Shown here piece by piece: positions 1 to 8,752 of a DNA stretch of 64,000 bases. The translations under genes and the position numbers were made by a program. Origin of the DNA: JAXDJH01 sp034663635 (GTDB lineage Bacteria > Actinomycetota > CADDZG01 > WHSQ01); assembly GCA_034663635.1 (NCBI GenBank), contig JAXDJH010000013.1, positions 248,001-312,000 on the forward strand, given 5' to 3'. How positions within the stretch are numbered: position 1 is the first letter of the stretch; each line of letters opens with the position of its first letter. Below the pieces are notes generated by a model. It worked only from the letters and a program-made list of their open reading frames with translations, was not told where the DNA came from and searched no databases.

Positions 1-947
1 GTCTCGGGGTTGTTCGCACGGACCGCGTTAGCGATCTCCTTCATGACCGTCGTCTTACCGGCCTTCGGTGGGCTCACGATCATTCCTCGCTGGCCCTTGC
101 CGATCGGCGCGATCAGGTCGACGATCCTGGCGGTCACATGCCCCGGAGCGTCGGGTTGTTCGAGGGTCAGACGTTCCTCCGGGTATAGCGGGGTTAGGTC
201 CGCGAAACGCGGCCTGCTTTGCGCGGCCTCGGTCTCCATGCCGTTGATCGTGCGGATCTTGAGCAGAGCCTGGTACTTCTCGGACTCTTTCGGAGAACGG
301 ACGGAGCCCACGAGCTCGTCGCCTTTGCGAAGGTGGAATCGCCTGACCTGTGACACGGACACGTACACATCCTTGTCGCCGGGCAGGTATCCGCTGGTGC
401 GGAGGAATCCGTAACCTTCGGGGAGAAGATCGAGGATGCCGGTCCGTACCTCTGCATCGGAATCGTCGACGTCCTCTTCCTCCCAACGCTCTTCACGCAT
501 GTAGTGAGGAACGCCGCCGCCCTGTCCAGGCTGGCCTCCACCTTGTCCGCCGCGTCCGCGACGGCGGCGCCGACCGCGCTGGCCACCTTGACCATCGCGA
601 GGCTCCGCCTTCTCCCGCGGACGATTGCCCGTGTTGCGATTCTGGGGCGGACGCCGACGCTGTGGGTTATCGCGGTTGTCGCGATCGTCCACCGCACCTT
701 CGTCGCGCATCGGATTGCGCTCCGCGGGTTCCTGGCCATTAGTCGCCGTAGGGGCCGTCTCGCGTGGTGGCGCGGACTCCCTCTTCGGAGTCGCGGGGGC
801 CGAAGCCGAACCGCTCCCGTTCTTTGCGATGGCCGCAACTATGTCGGCCTTCTTCAGTCCGCTGACCTTTAGGTCAAGGGACTTAGCTATTTCCTTGAGC
901 TCGGCTACGCCCTTACCTTCGAGCACCGAGCGATCGGTTGTTGCCAC
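1..947 (-). CDS. rho: Transcription termination factor Rho (3' part beyond window)
   Basis: Rho is a hexameric RNA-dependent ATPase that terminates transcription. About 315 N-terminal residues are visible; the gene runs off the left edge. The start is GTG at 947 with GGAGG at 956-960, inside the end of the upstream aldolase gene. Order: a short Rho_N/SAP-like helical domain (about residues 1-45), a low-complexity Arg/Gly/Gln/Pro-rich insert (about 50-115, with RGRRRRRGRGG), an RNA-binding cold-shock-like domain containing GYGFLR, then the ATPase domain with Walker A GMIVSPPKAGKTT close to the edge. RG-rich inserts are typical of actinobacterial Rho. It is the last visible gene of the cpgS/2-PGK/aldolase run, after a 3-nt gap. 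The identification is firm. Confidence 0.96.
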   Translation of the reverse strand, partial: MATTDRSVLEGKGVAELKEIAKSLDLKVSGLKKADIVAAIAKNGSGSASAPATPKRESAPPRETAPTATNGQEPAERNPMRDEGAVDDRDNRDNPQRRRPPQNRNTGNRPREKAEPRDGQGGQRGRRRRRGRGGQGGGQPGQGGGVPHYMREERWEEEDVDDSDAEVRTGILDLLPEGYGFLRTSGYLPGDKDVYVSVSQVRRFHLRKGDELVGSVRSPKESEKYQALLKIRTINGMETEAAQSRPRFADLTPLYPEERLTLEQPDAPGHVTARIVDLIAPIGKGQRGMIVSPPKAGKTTVMKEIANAVRANNPE

Positions 948-950
948 TTG

Positions 951-1631
951 CTATGCCTCCTGCATCGAGGGAAGAAGCTCACCCAGGTTGGGCTTCGCCG
1001 CTTCCCAGTCATCTGAGAATCGTTTGAATCCGGAGTCGGTGAGTGGGTGCTTCACCAACTGCTCGAAAACCTTGAACGGCATCGTCGCGATGTCCGAACC
1101 CAACCTGGCCGCCTCAACTACATGCACAGGGTGGCGGAGACTCGCGGCGAGCACCTGAGTGTCATATCCCTGGACCGCGTAAATCTCGCAGATGTCGGAC
1201 AAGAGCCGAAGTCCGTCCGTAGCGACGTCGTCCAGTCTACCCAAAAAAGGCGAAACGATGTAGGCACCCGCCTCAGCGGCCAGGATCGCCTGGGTAGCCG
1301 AGAAGACGAGGGTCATATTGACCCTGATGCCTTCGTCGGCGAGTCGCCTGGTCGCGGCGAGCCCGTTCGCCGTCATCGCGATCTTCACAACCGCGTTGTC
1401 GGCGATCTGCATGATCTCGCGACCTTGCTTGGTGAGGCTTTCGGTGTCGTCACCGATCGTCTCGATAGACACGTCGCCCTCAACCACCGAACAGATCTCT
1501 TTCATAAGAGGAAGGAAGTCCTGTTCCTCTTTCGAGACCAACGTTGGGTTCGTGGTCACTCCGCGAAGGACTCCCCAACGAGCGCCCTCTCGGATCTCGT
1601 CGAGGTTCGCGGTGTCAAGAAACAGTTTCAT
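951..1631 (-). CDS. Fructose-6-phosphate aldolase / TalC-type transaldolase
   Basis: A 226-aa class I aldolase of the small transaldolase family (FSA/TalC), which acts on dihydroxyacetone units or fructose 6-phosphate. It begins MKLFLDTANLDEI and continues with TTNPTL; the Schiff-base lysine is expected at K83 in VVKIAMTANGL. The length is typical of the short single-domain family. The ATG at 1631 lies inside the end of the 2-phosphoglycerate kinase gene (17-nt overlap), so the two are translationally coupled, and rho follows 3 nt downstream. FSA activity and true transaldolase activity cannot be separated by eye. Its position beside two phosphoglycerate enzymes fits central carbon metabolism. 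Confidence 0.9.
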   Translation of the reverse strand: MKLFLDTANLDEIREGARWGVLRGVTTNPTLVSKEEQDFLPLMKEICSVVEGDVSIETIGDDTESLTKQGREIMQIADNAVVKIAMTANGLAATRRLADEGIRVNMTLVFSATQAILAAEAGAYIVSPFLGRLDDVATDGLRLLSDICEIYAVQGYDTQVLAASLRHPVHVVEAARLGSDIATMPFKVFEQLVKHPLTDSGFKRFSDDWEAAKPNLGELLPSMQEA

Positions 1632-2628
1632 GAGATGCGGCTCCCTTCCGTTCGCGGCCCACTGCGCCGACCGCTTCTTCTAATAGTTTTTCGTCCGTCG
1701 ACTCGACGAGCACTCCGCGCTCCACGCTTTCGAGGGCTTTCTCGATCACGTGATCGATGATCTGAGAGAGGGTGGAGTCGAGGTCGTAATGGGCGATCAC
1801 CGGCACGCCGCGCATGAGGGCCGAGTTGATCATGTACTTCTGGATCTTCCTTATCTTCTTAAACGCATTCAGGTAGCGATCACTTCCCCGCTGGCTCGCC
1901 TCCCGACCCCTCCACTGGAAATGGCTGCGATGGAGATCCTCGTCCTCGATCGTCACGAGCAGCGACACGATGATCGCGTCCCCGCTTTCGATCGTCTCGA
2001 GGAAACCGGGAACGAGATGTGCACCTTCGATGATCATGTCGGTGCCTTCGTTGATCGCTCTTTCGATCAATGCCTGCGCGCCGACCGCCACCGCGGCGGC
2101 TTGCTCTCTGAACCCGATGATCAATCTGTCCCCTGAATGCGGGATCGGTTGCCTGACGGCCTCATCCGCTTCGAATGACGACGCGTAGAGAGTTGGGAAC
2201 ACCGACTGGGTCAAAGCGCTGCGCAACACCTCGCGCACCGCGTCCGTGGAGATGACGCGCGTGATGCCGAGCCGTGACGCTAGAAGCGTCGCAATCGTCG
2301 ACTTGCCGACGCCGGTGCCTCCCCCGATGAGGATGATCAGCGGCGTATCGAGGCTGCGAACGGACTGCCACTTGATGAAAGCGGTGGCGTACTCGTCACC
2401 CGCCTCCGTCCTGACGATGTCGAGAGTCAATTCACGAAGTTGCTCCGTGGTGACGCTTTGCACCTGGCGACGTCGGAGTTCCTCTTCGACCTTGTTCGCG
2501 ATCGCGAAGCACTTCCCCGGCCCTAGCCCCGTGATCATCAGAGAGGAAGCCATGAGGCCCTTCGAGAATGGAAGGCCCCCCTCTTCCTCCCCTGCGATCA
2601 GGATGTGCTGCGATCCTTCGGCCATCAT
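1615..2628 (-). CDS. 2-phosphoglycerate kinase
   Basis: A 337-aa protein predicted to phosphorylate 2-phosphoglycerate to 2,3-diphosphoglycerate, the substrate of the adjacent cyclic-DPG synthetase. Residues about 1-95 form an ATP-cone-like domain (LPFSKGLMASSL), followed by a P-loop kinase domain with Walker A GGGTGVGKST at 102-111 and a later EGAHLVPG motif. This order matches archaeal 2-PGK. The frame stays open upstream, but the start is placed at the ATG at 2628, because it overlaps the upstream stop (TGATG) as expected for coupled genes. It overlaps the aldolase gene by 17 nt. Confidence in the family is high; the substrate is inferred from the neighbour. Confidence 0.9.
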   Translation of the reverse strand: MMAEGSQHILIAGEEEGGLPFSKGLMASSLMITGLGPGKCFAIANKVEEELRRRQVQSVTTEQLRELTLDIVRTEAGDEYATAFIKWQSVRSLDTPLIILIGGGTGVGKSTIATLLASRLGITRVISTDAVREVLRSALTQSVFPTLYASSFEADEAVRQPIPHSGDRLIIGFREQAAAVAVGAQALIERAINEGTDMIIEGAHLVPGFLETIESGDAIIVSLLVTIEDEDLHRSHFQWRGREASQRGSDRYLNAFKKIRKIQKYMINSALMRGVPVIAHYDLDSTLSQIIDHVIEKALESVERGVLVESTDEKLLEEAVGAVGRERKGAASHETVS

Positions 2629-3971
2629 CAGCTCGCTTTGCTCCGTTCGTCTGCGAGAGCCGCGGCCCACCGGAGCGCTTCGGCCGGATCGTCTCCATCC
2701 ACGCCGTGGGGGACGTTGTCCATGTAGACGACGTCGAGCCCATGGTCGAGCGCGTGACGGGTAGCGACATCGATGGCCGCGGCCTTGATCTCTGCCAGCA
2801 ACACGTCTGCGGAGTCTTTGATGTCCTTGATCTCCTCTTCGAGCTTTTCTCGATCGGATAGGGAATGGCTGATGCCGACAACCCGGCATCCGTGGTCACG
2901 CTCGAGGTGGCGCTTGATCGATCCCCCGGCCGCCTCGGGCGCTGTGGTCGCAACGAACACGTTCGCCCCCTCGACACTGCGGGTGGGAGAGGGCCGGAAT
3001 ACCGTCCGGACCACCTGTATCTCATTCCCCGGATCGCTTCCGCGGAATGAACCACGGACTTCGGAAGAGATGTCGGAGATGTGGGAAGGCGAACCGAACG
3101 GTTCTTCGCACATTGTAATCAGGACGACGTCCGATAGCAACAGGCGGTACGGACCCATATAGCCCGCTAGATATTCGAGTGGAACGTTCGCGGGAGTTAC
3201 GAGAACGGTTGAATCAGCGCGAACAGGAGGGATGGCGGACCCGGATCCTTCGAGAAGCATGAAATCGCCCCCCAAACCATTGGCGATCTCGACTCCTTCG
3301 CGCACGTTGGAAACCGCGACGGCTCCAGCGAGGCCGCCACCGCACCGCCTGCAGCCGACGGTAGGAACGCGGCCGAGGAGTGCGTCCTCGACGTAATCGG
3401 AAGCCGCGTGTTTGCCTGAATCGGCGAGCTCAAGAAGGTCTCGGGGAAGCAGCTCGATCTCGTCGCCACGCAGGACCTCTGGCTCGGGCGGACCCCCTCG
3501 TCCCATCGCGACGATGACAGGGCTACGGCCGTCCTCTTTCAGCAACCGAGCCCAGAAGCCGGTTATCGCGGTCTTCCCGGTCCGCTTGCCTGTGCCGATC
3601 GTCGCGACGACTGGGGTGCGTGCGACGTCGGGAAACGGGGGCGGCGTGAACAGGAAATCGGCCCCCTCGTACGCGACGTTCCTGTAAAGAGCAACCGACG
3701 CGAGCAAGTGACGCTTCCGATAGTCGAGCACCGGCTCGTCCGACAGATCGAAGATCCGCTCGGGCTGAAGATCGGCGATCGCTTCGTCGAGGGCGCTCGC
3801 GGCGCTGTCCCCGGAATGCACGACGAGATCGCCGAGCTTGTCGAGCCCGGCTTTCGAGAGCTTCTCTTTGCCGCCGACCAGTACGGCTCCGACGACTTCG
3901 TCTCCGCGCTTGGTTAGCTCGTCAAGGGCGGACTTCGTGACGGGAGGGTAGTGCTCGCCGTCGATGACCAC
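2628..3971 (-). CDS. cpgS: Cyclic 2,3-diphosphoglycerate synthetase
   Basis: A 447-aa enzyme predicted to close 2,3-diphosphoglycerate to cyclic 2,3-DPG using ATP, in the cytosol. The N-terminus contains IDGEHYPPV, characteristic of the family, and a P-loop appears at about 165-180 (ATIGTGKRTGKTA). A CRRCGGG cluster follows later. GTG at 3971 is the only usual initiator in the open frame. The residues upstream (RYLV before VIDGEHY) look like the rest of the first beta strand, so a non-standard upstream start such as ATT near 4007 is possible. No Shine-Dalgarno sequence is obvious. It heads the run cpgS, 2-PGK, aldolase, rho and is divergent from the membrane gene at 4076. Confidence 0.9.
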   Translation of the reverse strand: MVIDGEHYPPVTKSALDELTKRGDEVVGAVLVGGKEKLSKAGLDKLGDLVVHSGDSAASALDEAIADLQPERIFDLSDEPVLDYRKRHLLASVALYRNVAYEGADFLFTPPPFPDVARTPVVATIGTGKRTGKTAITGFWARLLKEDGRSPVIVAMGRGGPPEPEVLRGDEIELLPRDLLELADSGKHAASDYVEDALLGRVPTVGCRRCGGGLAGAVAVSNVREGVEIANGLGGDFMLLEGSGSAIPPVRADSTVLVTPANVPLEYLAGYMGPYRLLLSDVVLITMCEEPFGSPSHISDISSEVRGSFRGSDPGNEIQVVRTVFRPSPTRSVEGANVFVATTAPEAAGGSIKRHLERDHGCRVVGISHSLSDREKLEEEIKDIKDSADVLLAEIKAAAIDVATRHALDHGLDVVYMDNVPHGVDGDDPAEALRWAAALADERSKAS

Positions 3972-4075
3972 GAGGTAACGGATTGGGATCTCCCGGCTGC
4001 TTGGAATGGTTAGGAGAGGTGACTTCGGGGTAACTCTACGTGAGCGAATCGCTCCACTATGGGAGGGGACTCAAA

Positions 4076-4813
4076 GTGTTTGGACGCAGAGAAACACCTA
4101 CAACTTCCTACACGGATGCGAACGGAAACGTGCGCACGACCGACACCATCGTCACTCGTGCTCCGCTGGCACGCGGCGGATTGTCGTTGTCGGCGATCCT
4201 CACCGGGGTCGTGGTCGCGTTCGGAGCGATGTTCCTGCTCGCCGCTCTGGTCGCCGGACTCATCACCACCCTCGGGCTTGCAGAACCCGGCGCGCTCTCG
4301 GGCCAAGCGATCGACGTCGGCATCGGGGCCGGACTGGCTCTCGTGCTGGCGCAGTTCCTTGCGTACCTATGGGGCGGTTACACGGCCGGTCGTATGAGCA
4401 GGGGGGCCGGGATCGCCAATGGACTTCTCGTTCCGTTCGCCGCGATCGTCGTCGCGGGGATCGTGGCCGGCGTTGCCACGACTCTCGGACAGACCGCTGG
4501 TCTGAACATGCCGTTCACCGTGACACGGCTGCCCGTCGAAACCAACTTCCTCATCGACTTCGGCGTCACGATCGGCATCGCAAGCCTCGTCGCGATGTTC
4601 TTGGGCGGAGCCATCGGTGGCTACTCAGGCTCCCGCTGGCATGCCCTTCTCGAAGAGCAGGTCTACGAGCGGGAGGTGGCCGATCGCGAGGTCGACCTGC
4701 GCGATATACCCGCGACGCCAACGCCGGTTGCCCCCAACACGACGGTACGCACGGTGCCCGACGACGAGACGCCGATATCGGCAGGTCCCGCCTTCAGAAC
4801 CGACCGGACCTAG
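4076..4813 (+). CDS. Multi-pass membrane protein of unknown function
   Basis: A 245-aa protein with about four to five hydrophobic segments between residues 35 and 200, rich in Gly/Ala (LSAILTGVVVAFGAMFLLAALVAGL and later GGYTAGRMSRG). It has a hydrophilic N-terminus and an acidic, Pro/Thr-rich C-terminal tail. The overall look is of the YrzE/TIGR04086-like small membrane proteins, but I do not recognise it securely. Start: GTG at 4076 is preceded by GGGAGGGG (4061-4068) at 7 nt, much better than the in-frame GTG at 4040, which lacks such a site. It is transcribed divergently from cpgS and followed by a terminator-like hairpin. Confidence 0.75.
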   Translation: MFGRRETPTTSYTDANGNVRTTDTIVTRAPLARGGLSLSAILTGVVVAFGAMFLLAALVAGLITTLGLAEPGALSGQAIDVGIGAGLALVLAQFLAYLWGGYTAGRMSRGAGIANGLLVPFAAIVVAGIVAGVATTLGQTAGLNMPFTVTRLPVETNFLIDFGVTIGIASLVAMFLGGAIGGYSGSRWHALLEEQVYEREVADREVDLRDIPATPTPVAPNTTVRTVPDDETPISAGPAFRTDRT

Positions 4814-4843
4814 ACAACCATCCAACGAAGCAAGCTCCAGGGA

Positions 4844-4875
4844 GGGCCTCGGGTTAAACGCCCGGGGCCTTCTTG
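4844..4875 (+). terminator. Rho-independent terminator-like hairpin
   Basis: GGCCTCGGG and CCCGGGGCC form a 9-bp stem (one G-U pair) around a 7-nt TTAAACG loop, followed by TTCTT. It lies 30 nt after the membrane-protein gene. The T tract is weak. Confidence 0.5.
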
Positions 4876-4941
4876 CTCGATAGGGCTTTTGGGCGTTTTG
4901 CGGCCGCAGGAGGGCACCCGGCAAAGGAGAACCGTCTAGGT

Positions 4942-5364
4942 ATGCGAAAGAGTTTCGTTGCTCTTCTCAGCGCGGTGCTCGTCGGGGCGTTGATCCCCGG
5001 CTCTGGGACCGCGGGCGCCGCGGAGGTAACCATCTTCGTCGGCGGCGGAACGCCACTCACGAACGGACTCTTCTTCCCCGGGACTCAGACCTACGACGGG
5101 ACCGCCTACACCGGCGTCCCTTATGACGTCGCGAAGGGCAGCGACGTGAGTCTCGTGATGCTCGACGAGTCCGCCGTCGCCAACGGACACAAGATGGTTT
5201 CTTTCAGGCGGAACCGAAAGACGCAGCTCCCGCTCTTCCAATCGGAGTTACTCGAGTCGCCCGGCGATTCGAGCCTCGTGATCACTTCGCACCTGAAGCC
5301 GGGTCTCTATCGCTATTACTGCTCGACCCACGACGGGATGTTCGGAGCGATCCAGATCAAGTAG
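4942..5364 (+). CDS. Secreted type 1 copper (cupredoxin) protein
   Basis: A 140-aa exported protein with a Sec signal peptide (about residues 1-27, cut near GAA) followed by a single cupredoxin domain. The type 1 copper ligands can be read directly: H83 (NGHK), C127, H130 and M133 (YCSTHDGM), with the classic C-x2-H-x2-M spacing. The likely role is periplasmic or cell-surface electron transfer, or copper handling. Start: ATG at 4942 with AGGAG at 4925-4929. The gene stands alone between the terminator at 4844 and the convergent thrB gene, whose end is 6 nt away, so no partner is evident. Confidence 0.88.
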   Translation: MRKSFVALLSAVLVGALIPGSGTAGAAEVTIFVGGGTPLTNGLFFPGTQTYDGTAYTGVPYDVAKGSDVSLVMLDESAVANGHKMVSFRRNRKTQLPLFQSELLESPGDSSLVITSHLKPGLYRYYCSTHDGMFGAIQIK

Positions 5365-5370
5365 CCGCTT

Positions 5371-6282
5371 CTACGGCTCGCTGCGCGCTCCCTGCGGCTC
5401 CCACTCGCTAACGAAGACCCTCCAGCCCGCATTCCGCTCTCGGCAGATGCGTCGCACTTGCTCCGCGCGCGTTTGCGCCTCGGGCTTAGGCACGACGACA
5501 AGGAGGGAGGGGCCGGCCCCCGCCAGAGCGACCGGGAGCCCCGCTTCGTGGATCTGGCCGTGGACCGCCGCACTCTCCGGCATCAACCGCAGGCGATGCG
5601 GCTCGTGCAGCCGATCGCTCATAGCATCCGCAAGCACGTCGGATCCGGCTCCCATAGAGATCGCCGCGACCAAGAGGGCCGCGCGCGATGCGGTGAATTG
5701 GGCATCCGCGAAGGAAACGTCGTCTGGAAGCGCTTGCCGCGCTTGCCACGTCGGGAATCCCTCCCGAGGGACGGCGACGATCGGAACCAATCGCTCGCTG
5801 GGTTCAAGTCTGAAGTAGCGCAACTCGCCTTCGTCGGTGCGGTAGCAAACGACGAGACCCCCCAAGAGCGCCGGAAGAACGTTGTCGGGATGACCTTCGA
5901 TCGAAGTCGCGAGCTGGATCATCTCGATCTGAGGAACGGTGCGCCCCGTTACGGCTCGAGCTGCGAACAACCCTCCGACGACCGCGGCGGCCGATGATCC
6001 CAAACCCGAAGCCAGAGGGATCGGGTTCTTGACGCGCACCGCGAAACCAGGAGGACGACGCCCGACGTGATCGAAGAATGCGTTCATCGAACGGATCACG
6101 AGGTTCGTCTCGTCTTGAGGGAGCTGCTCGGCCCCCTCCCCTTCCACCGTGATGTCGATGGAATCGCGACGCGGCTCGATATCGATCTCGAGATGCATCC
6201 TGATGGCGACTCCCAGCGCGTCGAAGCCGGGGCCCAGGTTCGCAACCGTGGCGGGCACGCGTACCTTTACCGCTGCAGGCAC
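5371..6282 (-). CDS. thrB: Homoserine kinase
   Basis: A 303-aa GHMP-family kinase that phosphorylates L-homoserine for threonine synthesis. The N-terminus reads VPATVANLGPGFDALGVA, and the GHMP phosphate-binding motif PLASGLGSSAAAV is at about residue 85-97. A C-terminal GAGPSLLVV motif completes the family signature. The frame is open further upstream, but GTG at 6282 with GAGGAGG 5 nt ahead gives the expected N-terminus and length. It lies 58 nt downstream of thrC and is the last gene of the hom-thrC-thrB block. The gene is intact. Confidence 0.95.
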   Translation of the reverse strand: MPAAVKVRVPATVANLGPGFDALGVAIRMHLEIDIEPRRDSIDITVEGEGAEQLPQDETNLVIRSMNAFFDHVGRRPPGFAVRVKNPIPLASGLGSSAAAVVGGLFAARAVTGRTVPQIEMIQLATSIEGHPDNVLPALLGGLVVCYRTDEGELRYFRLEPSERLVPIVAVPREGFPTWQARQALPDDVSFADAQFTASRAALLVAAISMGAGSDVLADAMSDRLHEPHRLRLMPESAAVHGQIHEAGLPVALAGAGPSLLVVVPKPEAQTRAEQVRRICRERNAGWRVFVSEWEPQGARSEP

Positions 6283-6340
6283 TCCAGCCTCCTCAACTCG
6301 CTCGCCGAAAGGCCAAGGAAACCCGACCCCACCCTGTGGG

Positions 6341-7414
6341 TCAACCCAGGTCCAACTCTTCGATGATCCGGCCCAGTTCCGCAGGCACCAGCTTCGGACG
6401 CGACGCGCTCGAAATTGCCCAGTCGGGATCCTTGAGCCCATGGCCCGTCAGAACGCATGCGATGGTCGAGCCGGGAGGGATGAGGCCGCGCTCTTTCATC
6501 TGTCGCAAGCCCGCGACGCTTGCCGCAGACGCGAGTTCAACGAATACGCCCTCCGACGCGAGCGTGCGATAAGCCTCGATGATCTCTTTGTCTCTAACCG
6601 AGGCGATCTCGCCGTCCGATGAGTCGGCCGCTTCGGTCGCCGTTTGCCAGCTCGCCGGATTGCCGATGCGGATGGCCGTTGCGACAGTCCTGGGGTCGTC
6701 CACGACCTCGCCTCGAACGATCGGGTTCGCTCCCTCGGCTTGAAAGCCGTGCATCCGAGGAAGCGATGACGACCATCCGGCCTCTACTGCTTCTTTGTAG
6801 CCCTTCCAGTAGGCGGTGATGTTGCCGGCATTGCCCACCGGCATCACGTGCAGATCGGGAGCTCGCCCAAGCGCTTCCACGACCTCGAAGGCGGCGGTCT
6901 TTTGACCTTCGATCCGGAAAGGGTTGATCGAATTGACCAACGTGATCGGGTGCTCCTGCGCCATCTCTTTCGTGAGGTTCAGCGCTTGATCGAAGTTGCC
7001 CTCGATCTCGAGTACGCGAGCCCCGTGCACTAGGGCCTGCGCGAGCTTCCCGAGCGCGACGTTTCCTTTAGGGATCAGAACTGCACAGATCATCCCGGCG
7101 CGGCCCGCATACGCGGCCGCCGACGCGCTTGTGTTTCCGGTGGACGCGCAAACGACCACTTTCGATCCCTCTTCAAGAGCCTTCGAGATGGCGAGCGTCA
7201 TGCCTCGGTCCTTGAACGAGCCGGTTGGGTTAAGGCCCTCGTATTTCAGCCAGACCTCCGCGCCGACCTCGGTCGAGAGCCGATCCGAGAAGATCAGCGG
7301 GGTGTCTCCCTCGTCCAAGGTGACGATGGGCGTCGACTCGGTCACCGGAAGATGCTCGAAGTACCGACGGATGATCCCGCGCTTTCCCGCGATGGTTAGG
7401 GGCCCGGTGCTCAC
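6341..7414 (-). CDS. thrC: Threonine synthase
   Basis: A 357-aa PLP enzyme that converts O-phosphohomoserine to threonine. The PLP lysine is K68 in GSFKDRGM, and the phosphate-binding loop is PVGNAGN. The length matches the short actinobacterial type. The GTG start at 7414 overlaps the hom stop codon by 4 nt (GTGA), so the two are translationally coupled; thrB follows 58 nt downstream. The gene looks complete. Confidence 0.97.
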   Translation of the reverse strand: MSTGPLTIAGKRGIIRRYFEHLPVTESTPIVTLDEGDTPLIFSDRLSTEVGAEVWLKYEGLNPTGSFKDRGMTLAISKALEEGSKVVVCASTGNTSASAAAYAGRAGMICAVLIPKGNVALGKLAQALVHGARVLEIEGNFDQALNLTKEMAQEHPITLVNSINPFRIEGQKTAAFEVVEALGRAPDLHVMPVGNAGNITAYWKGYKEAVEAGWSSSLPRMHGFQAEGANPIVRGEVVDDPRTVATAIRIGNPASWQTATEAADSSDGEIASVRDKEIIEAYRTLASEGVFVELASAASVAGLRQMKERGLIPPGSTIACVLTGHGLKDPDWAISSASRPKLVPAELGRIIEELDLG

Positions 7415-8712
7415 GCTTCCGACGTCCCAACCACTCGCATCGTGGAATCGACGTTCTTCACCGACGAGAGCGACGAAAGATCCCGCAACGTGAGCTGGTG
7501 TTGACCTTCGGTGGCCACGTGAGTGATCAGAACGAGAGTCGCTTCATCTCCGGATCCCTCTTGCCGGACGCTCGCTATCGAGACGTCGTGCTGAGCGAAC
7601 ACGCCTGCAACGCTCGACAGAACTCCGGCCTGATCCGCCACAGATAAAACGATGTAGTAACGAGCCTTGGCTTCGTCACGAGGCCTCATCCGAGCGTCGT
7701 CCCGATAACAGGTACAGCCGGGAGACCGCCCACCGCCGACGATGTTTCGCACGACTTCAACCAGGTCCCCGACCACGGCGGTCCCGGTTGGGCCACCACC
7801 CGCCCCACGACCGAAGAACATCAGTTCGCCCACTTCATCACCTTCGATGAACACTGCGTTGAAAACATCCCTAACCGCCGCGAGTGGATGAGCTTGCGGA
7901 AGCATCGCGGGATGCACTCGAGCGGAGATCTCGCCGCCGTCCTCCTCGGCCACCGCCAGGAGCTTCACGACGTAACCGAGCTCATGCGCCGCGTTGATGT
8001 CGGTAGCCGTCACGCTGGATATGCCTTCGCGATCCACATCGCCTGCCACAACGCGTGCGTTGAAAGCAAGTGAGGCAAGGATCGCAAGCTTTGCGGCCGC
8101 GTCGAAACCCTCGATGTCGGCGCTGGGATCGAGTTCCGTGTAACCGAGACGCTCTGCCTCCGCGAGTGCCTCGGGGAAGGACTCCCCCGTTTCCGACATG
8201 CGAGTGAGGATGAAATTGGTAGTTCCGTTGACGATGCCCATCACGCGGCGTACACGCTCCCCCGCGAGCGATTCCTTGAGCGGCCTGATGATCGGGATGC
8301 CGCCGCCTACGGAGGCCTCGAAAAGTACGTCGACCCCGGCCGTCTCCGCAGCGTCCATCACCTCGCGACCGAGCGTGGACATGAGCTCCTTGTTCGCGGT
8401 GACAACGTGCTTGCCCGATTTGATCGCCGCGAGGATGAGGTCGCGGGCGGGCTCGATCCCTCCTATCGCCTCGATCACGACGTCTACCTCGGGATGGTTG
8501 ACCACCGCCCACGCGTCGCTGGTCAGCACACCGTCGGGCAACTCGACCTCCCGAGGTTTGGTGAGCGTCCTCACAGCAACGGTCACCAGCTCGACTCGAG
8601 CTCCGGACCGCTGAGCGAGATCGTCCGCATGTTCGATCAGGATCCGGGCGGTGGCTCCCCCGACGATGCCTAGGCCAAGAAGGCCCACCCGAACCGTGCG
8701 CGTCTCCTTCAT
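7411..8712 (-). CDS. hom: Homoserine dehydrogenase
   Basis: A 433-aa NAD(P)-dependent enzyme reducing aspartate semialdehyde to homoserine, the branch point to threonine and methionine. The N-terminal Rossmann motif is GLLGLGIVGG. The catalytic domain contains GIVNGTTNFILTRM and an LDPSADIEGFDAAAK-type segment. A C-terminal ACT domain (about 350-425, YYIVLSVADQAGVLSS) indicates feedback control by threonine. The start is ATG at 8712, preceded by GGGGG. It is separated from the upstream BNR-repeat gene by 40 nt and overlaps thrC by 4 nt. Confidence 0.97.
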   Translation of the reverse strand: MKETRTVRVGLLGLGIVGGATARILIEHADDLAQRSGARVELVTVAVRTLTKPREVELPDGVLTSDAWAVVNHPEVDVVIEAIGGIEPARDLILAAIKSGKHVVTANKELMSTLGREVMDAAETAGVDVLFEASVGGGIPIIRPLKESLAGERVRRVMGIVNGTTNFILTRMSETGESFPEALAEAERLGYTELDPSADIEGFDAAAKLAILASLAFNARVVAGDVDREGISSVTATDINAAHELGYVVKLLAVAEEDGGEISARVHPAMLPQAHPLAAVRDVFNAVFIEGDEVGELMFFGRGAGGGPTGTAVVGDLVEVVRNIVGGGRSPGCTCYRDDARMRPRDEAKARYYIVLSVADQAGVLSSVAGVFAQHDVSIASVRQEGSGDEATLVLITHVATEGQHQLTLRDLSSLSSVKNVDSTMRVVGTSEA

Positions 8713-8752
8713 GCCCCCAGGCTACTTGGGGCTACGCCGTCAACCACCCTGT

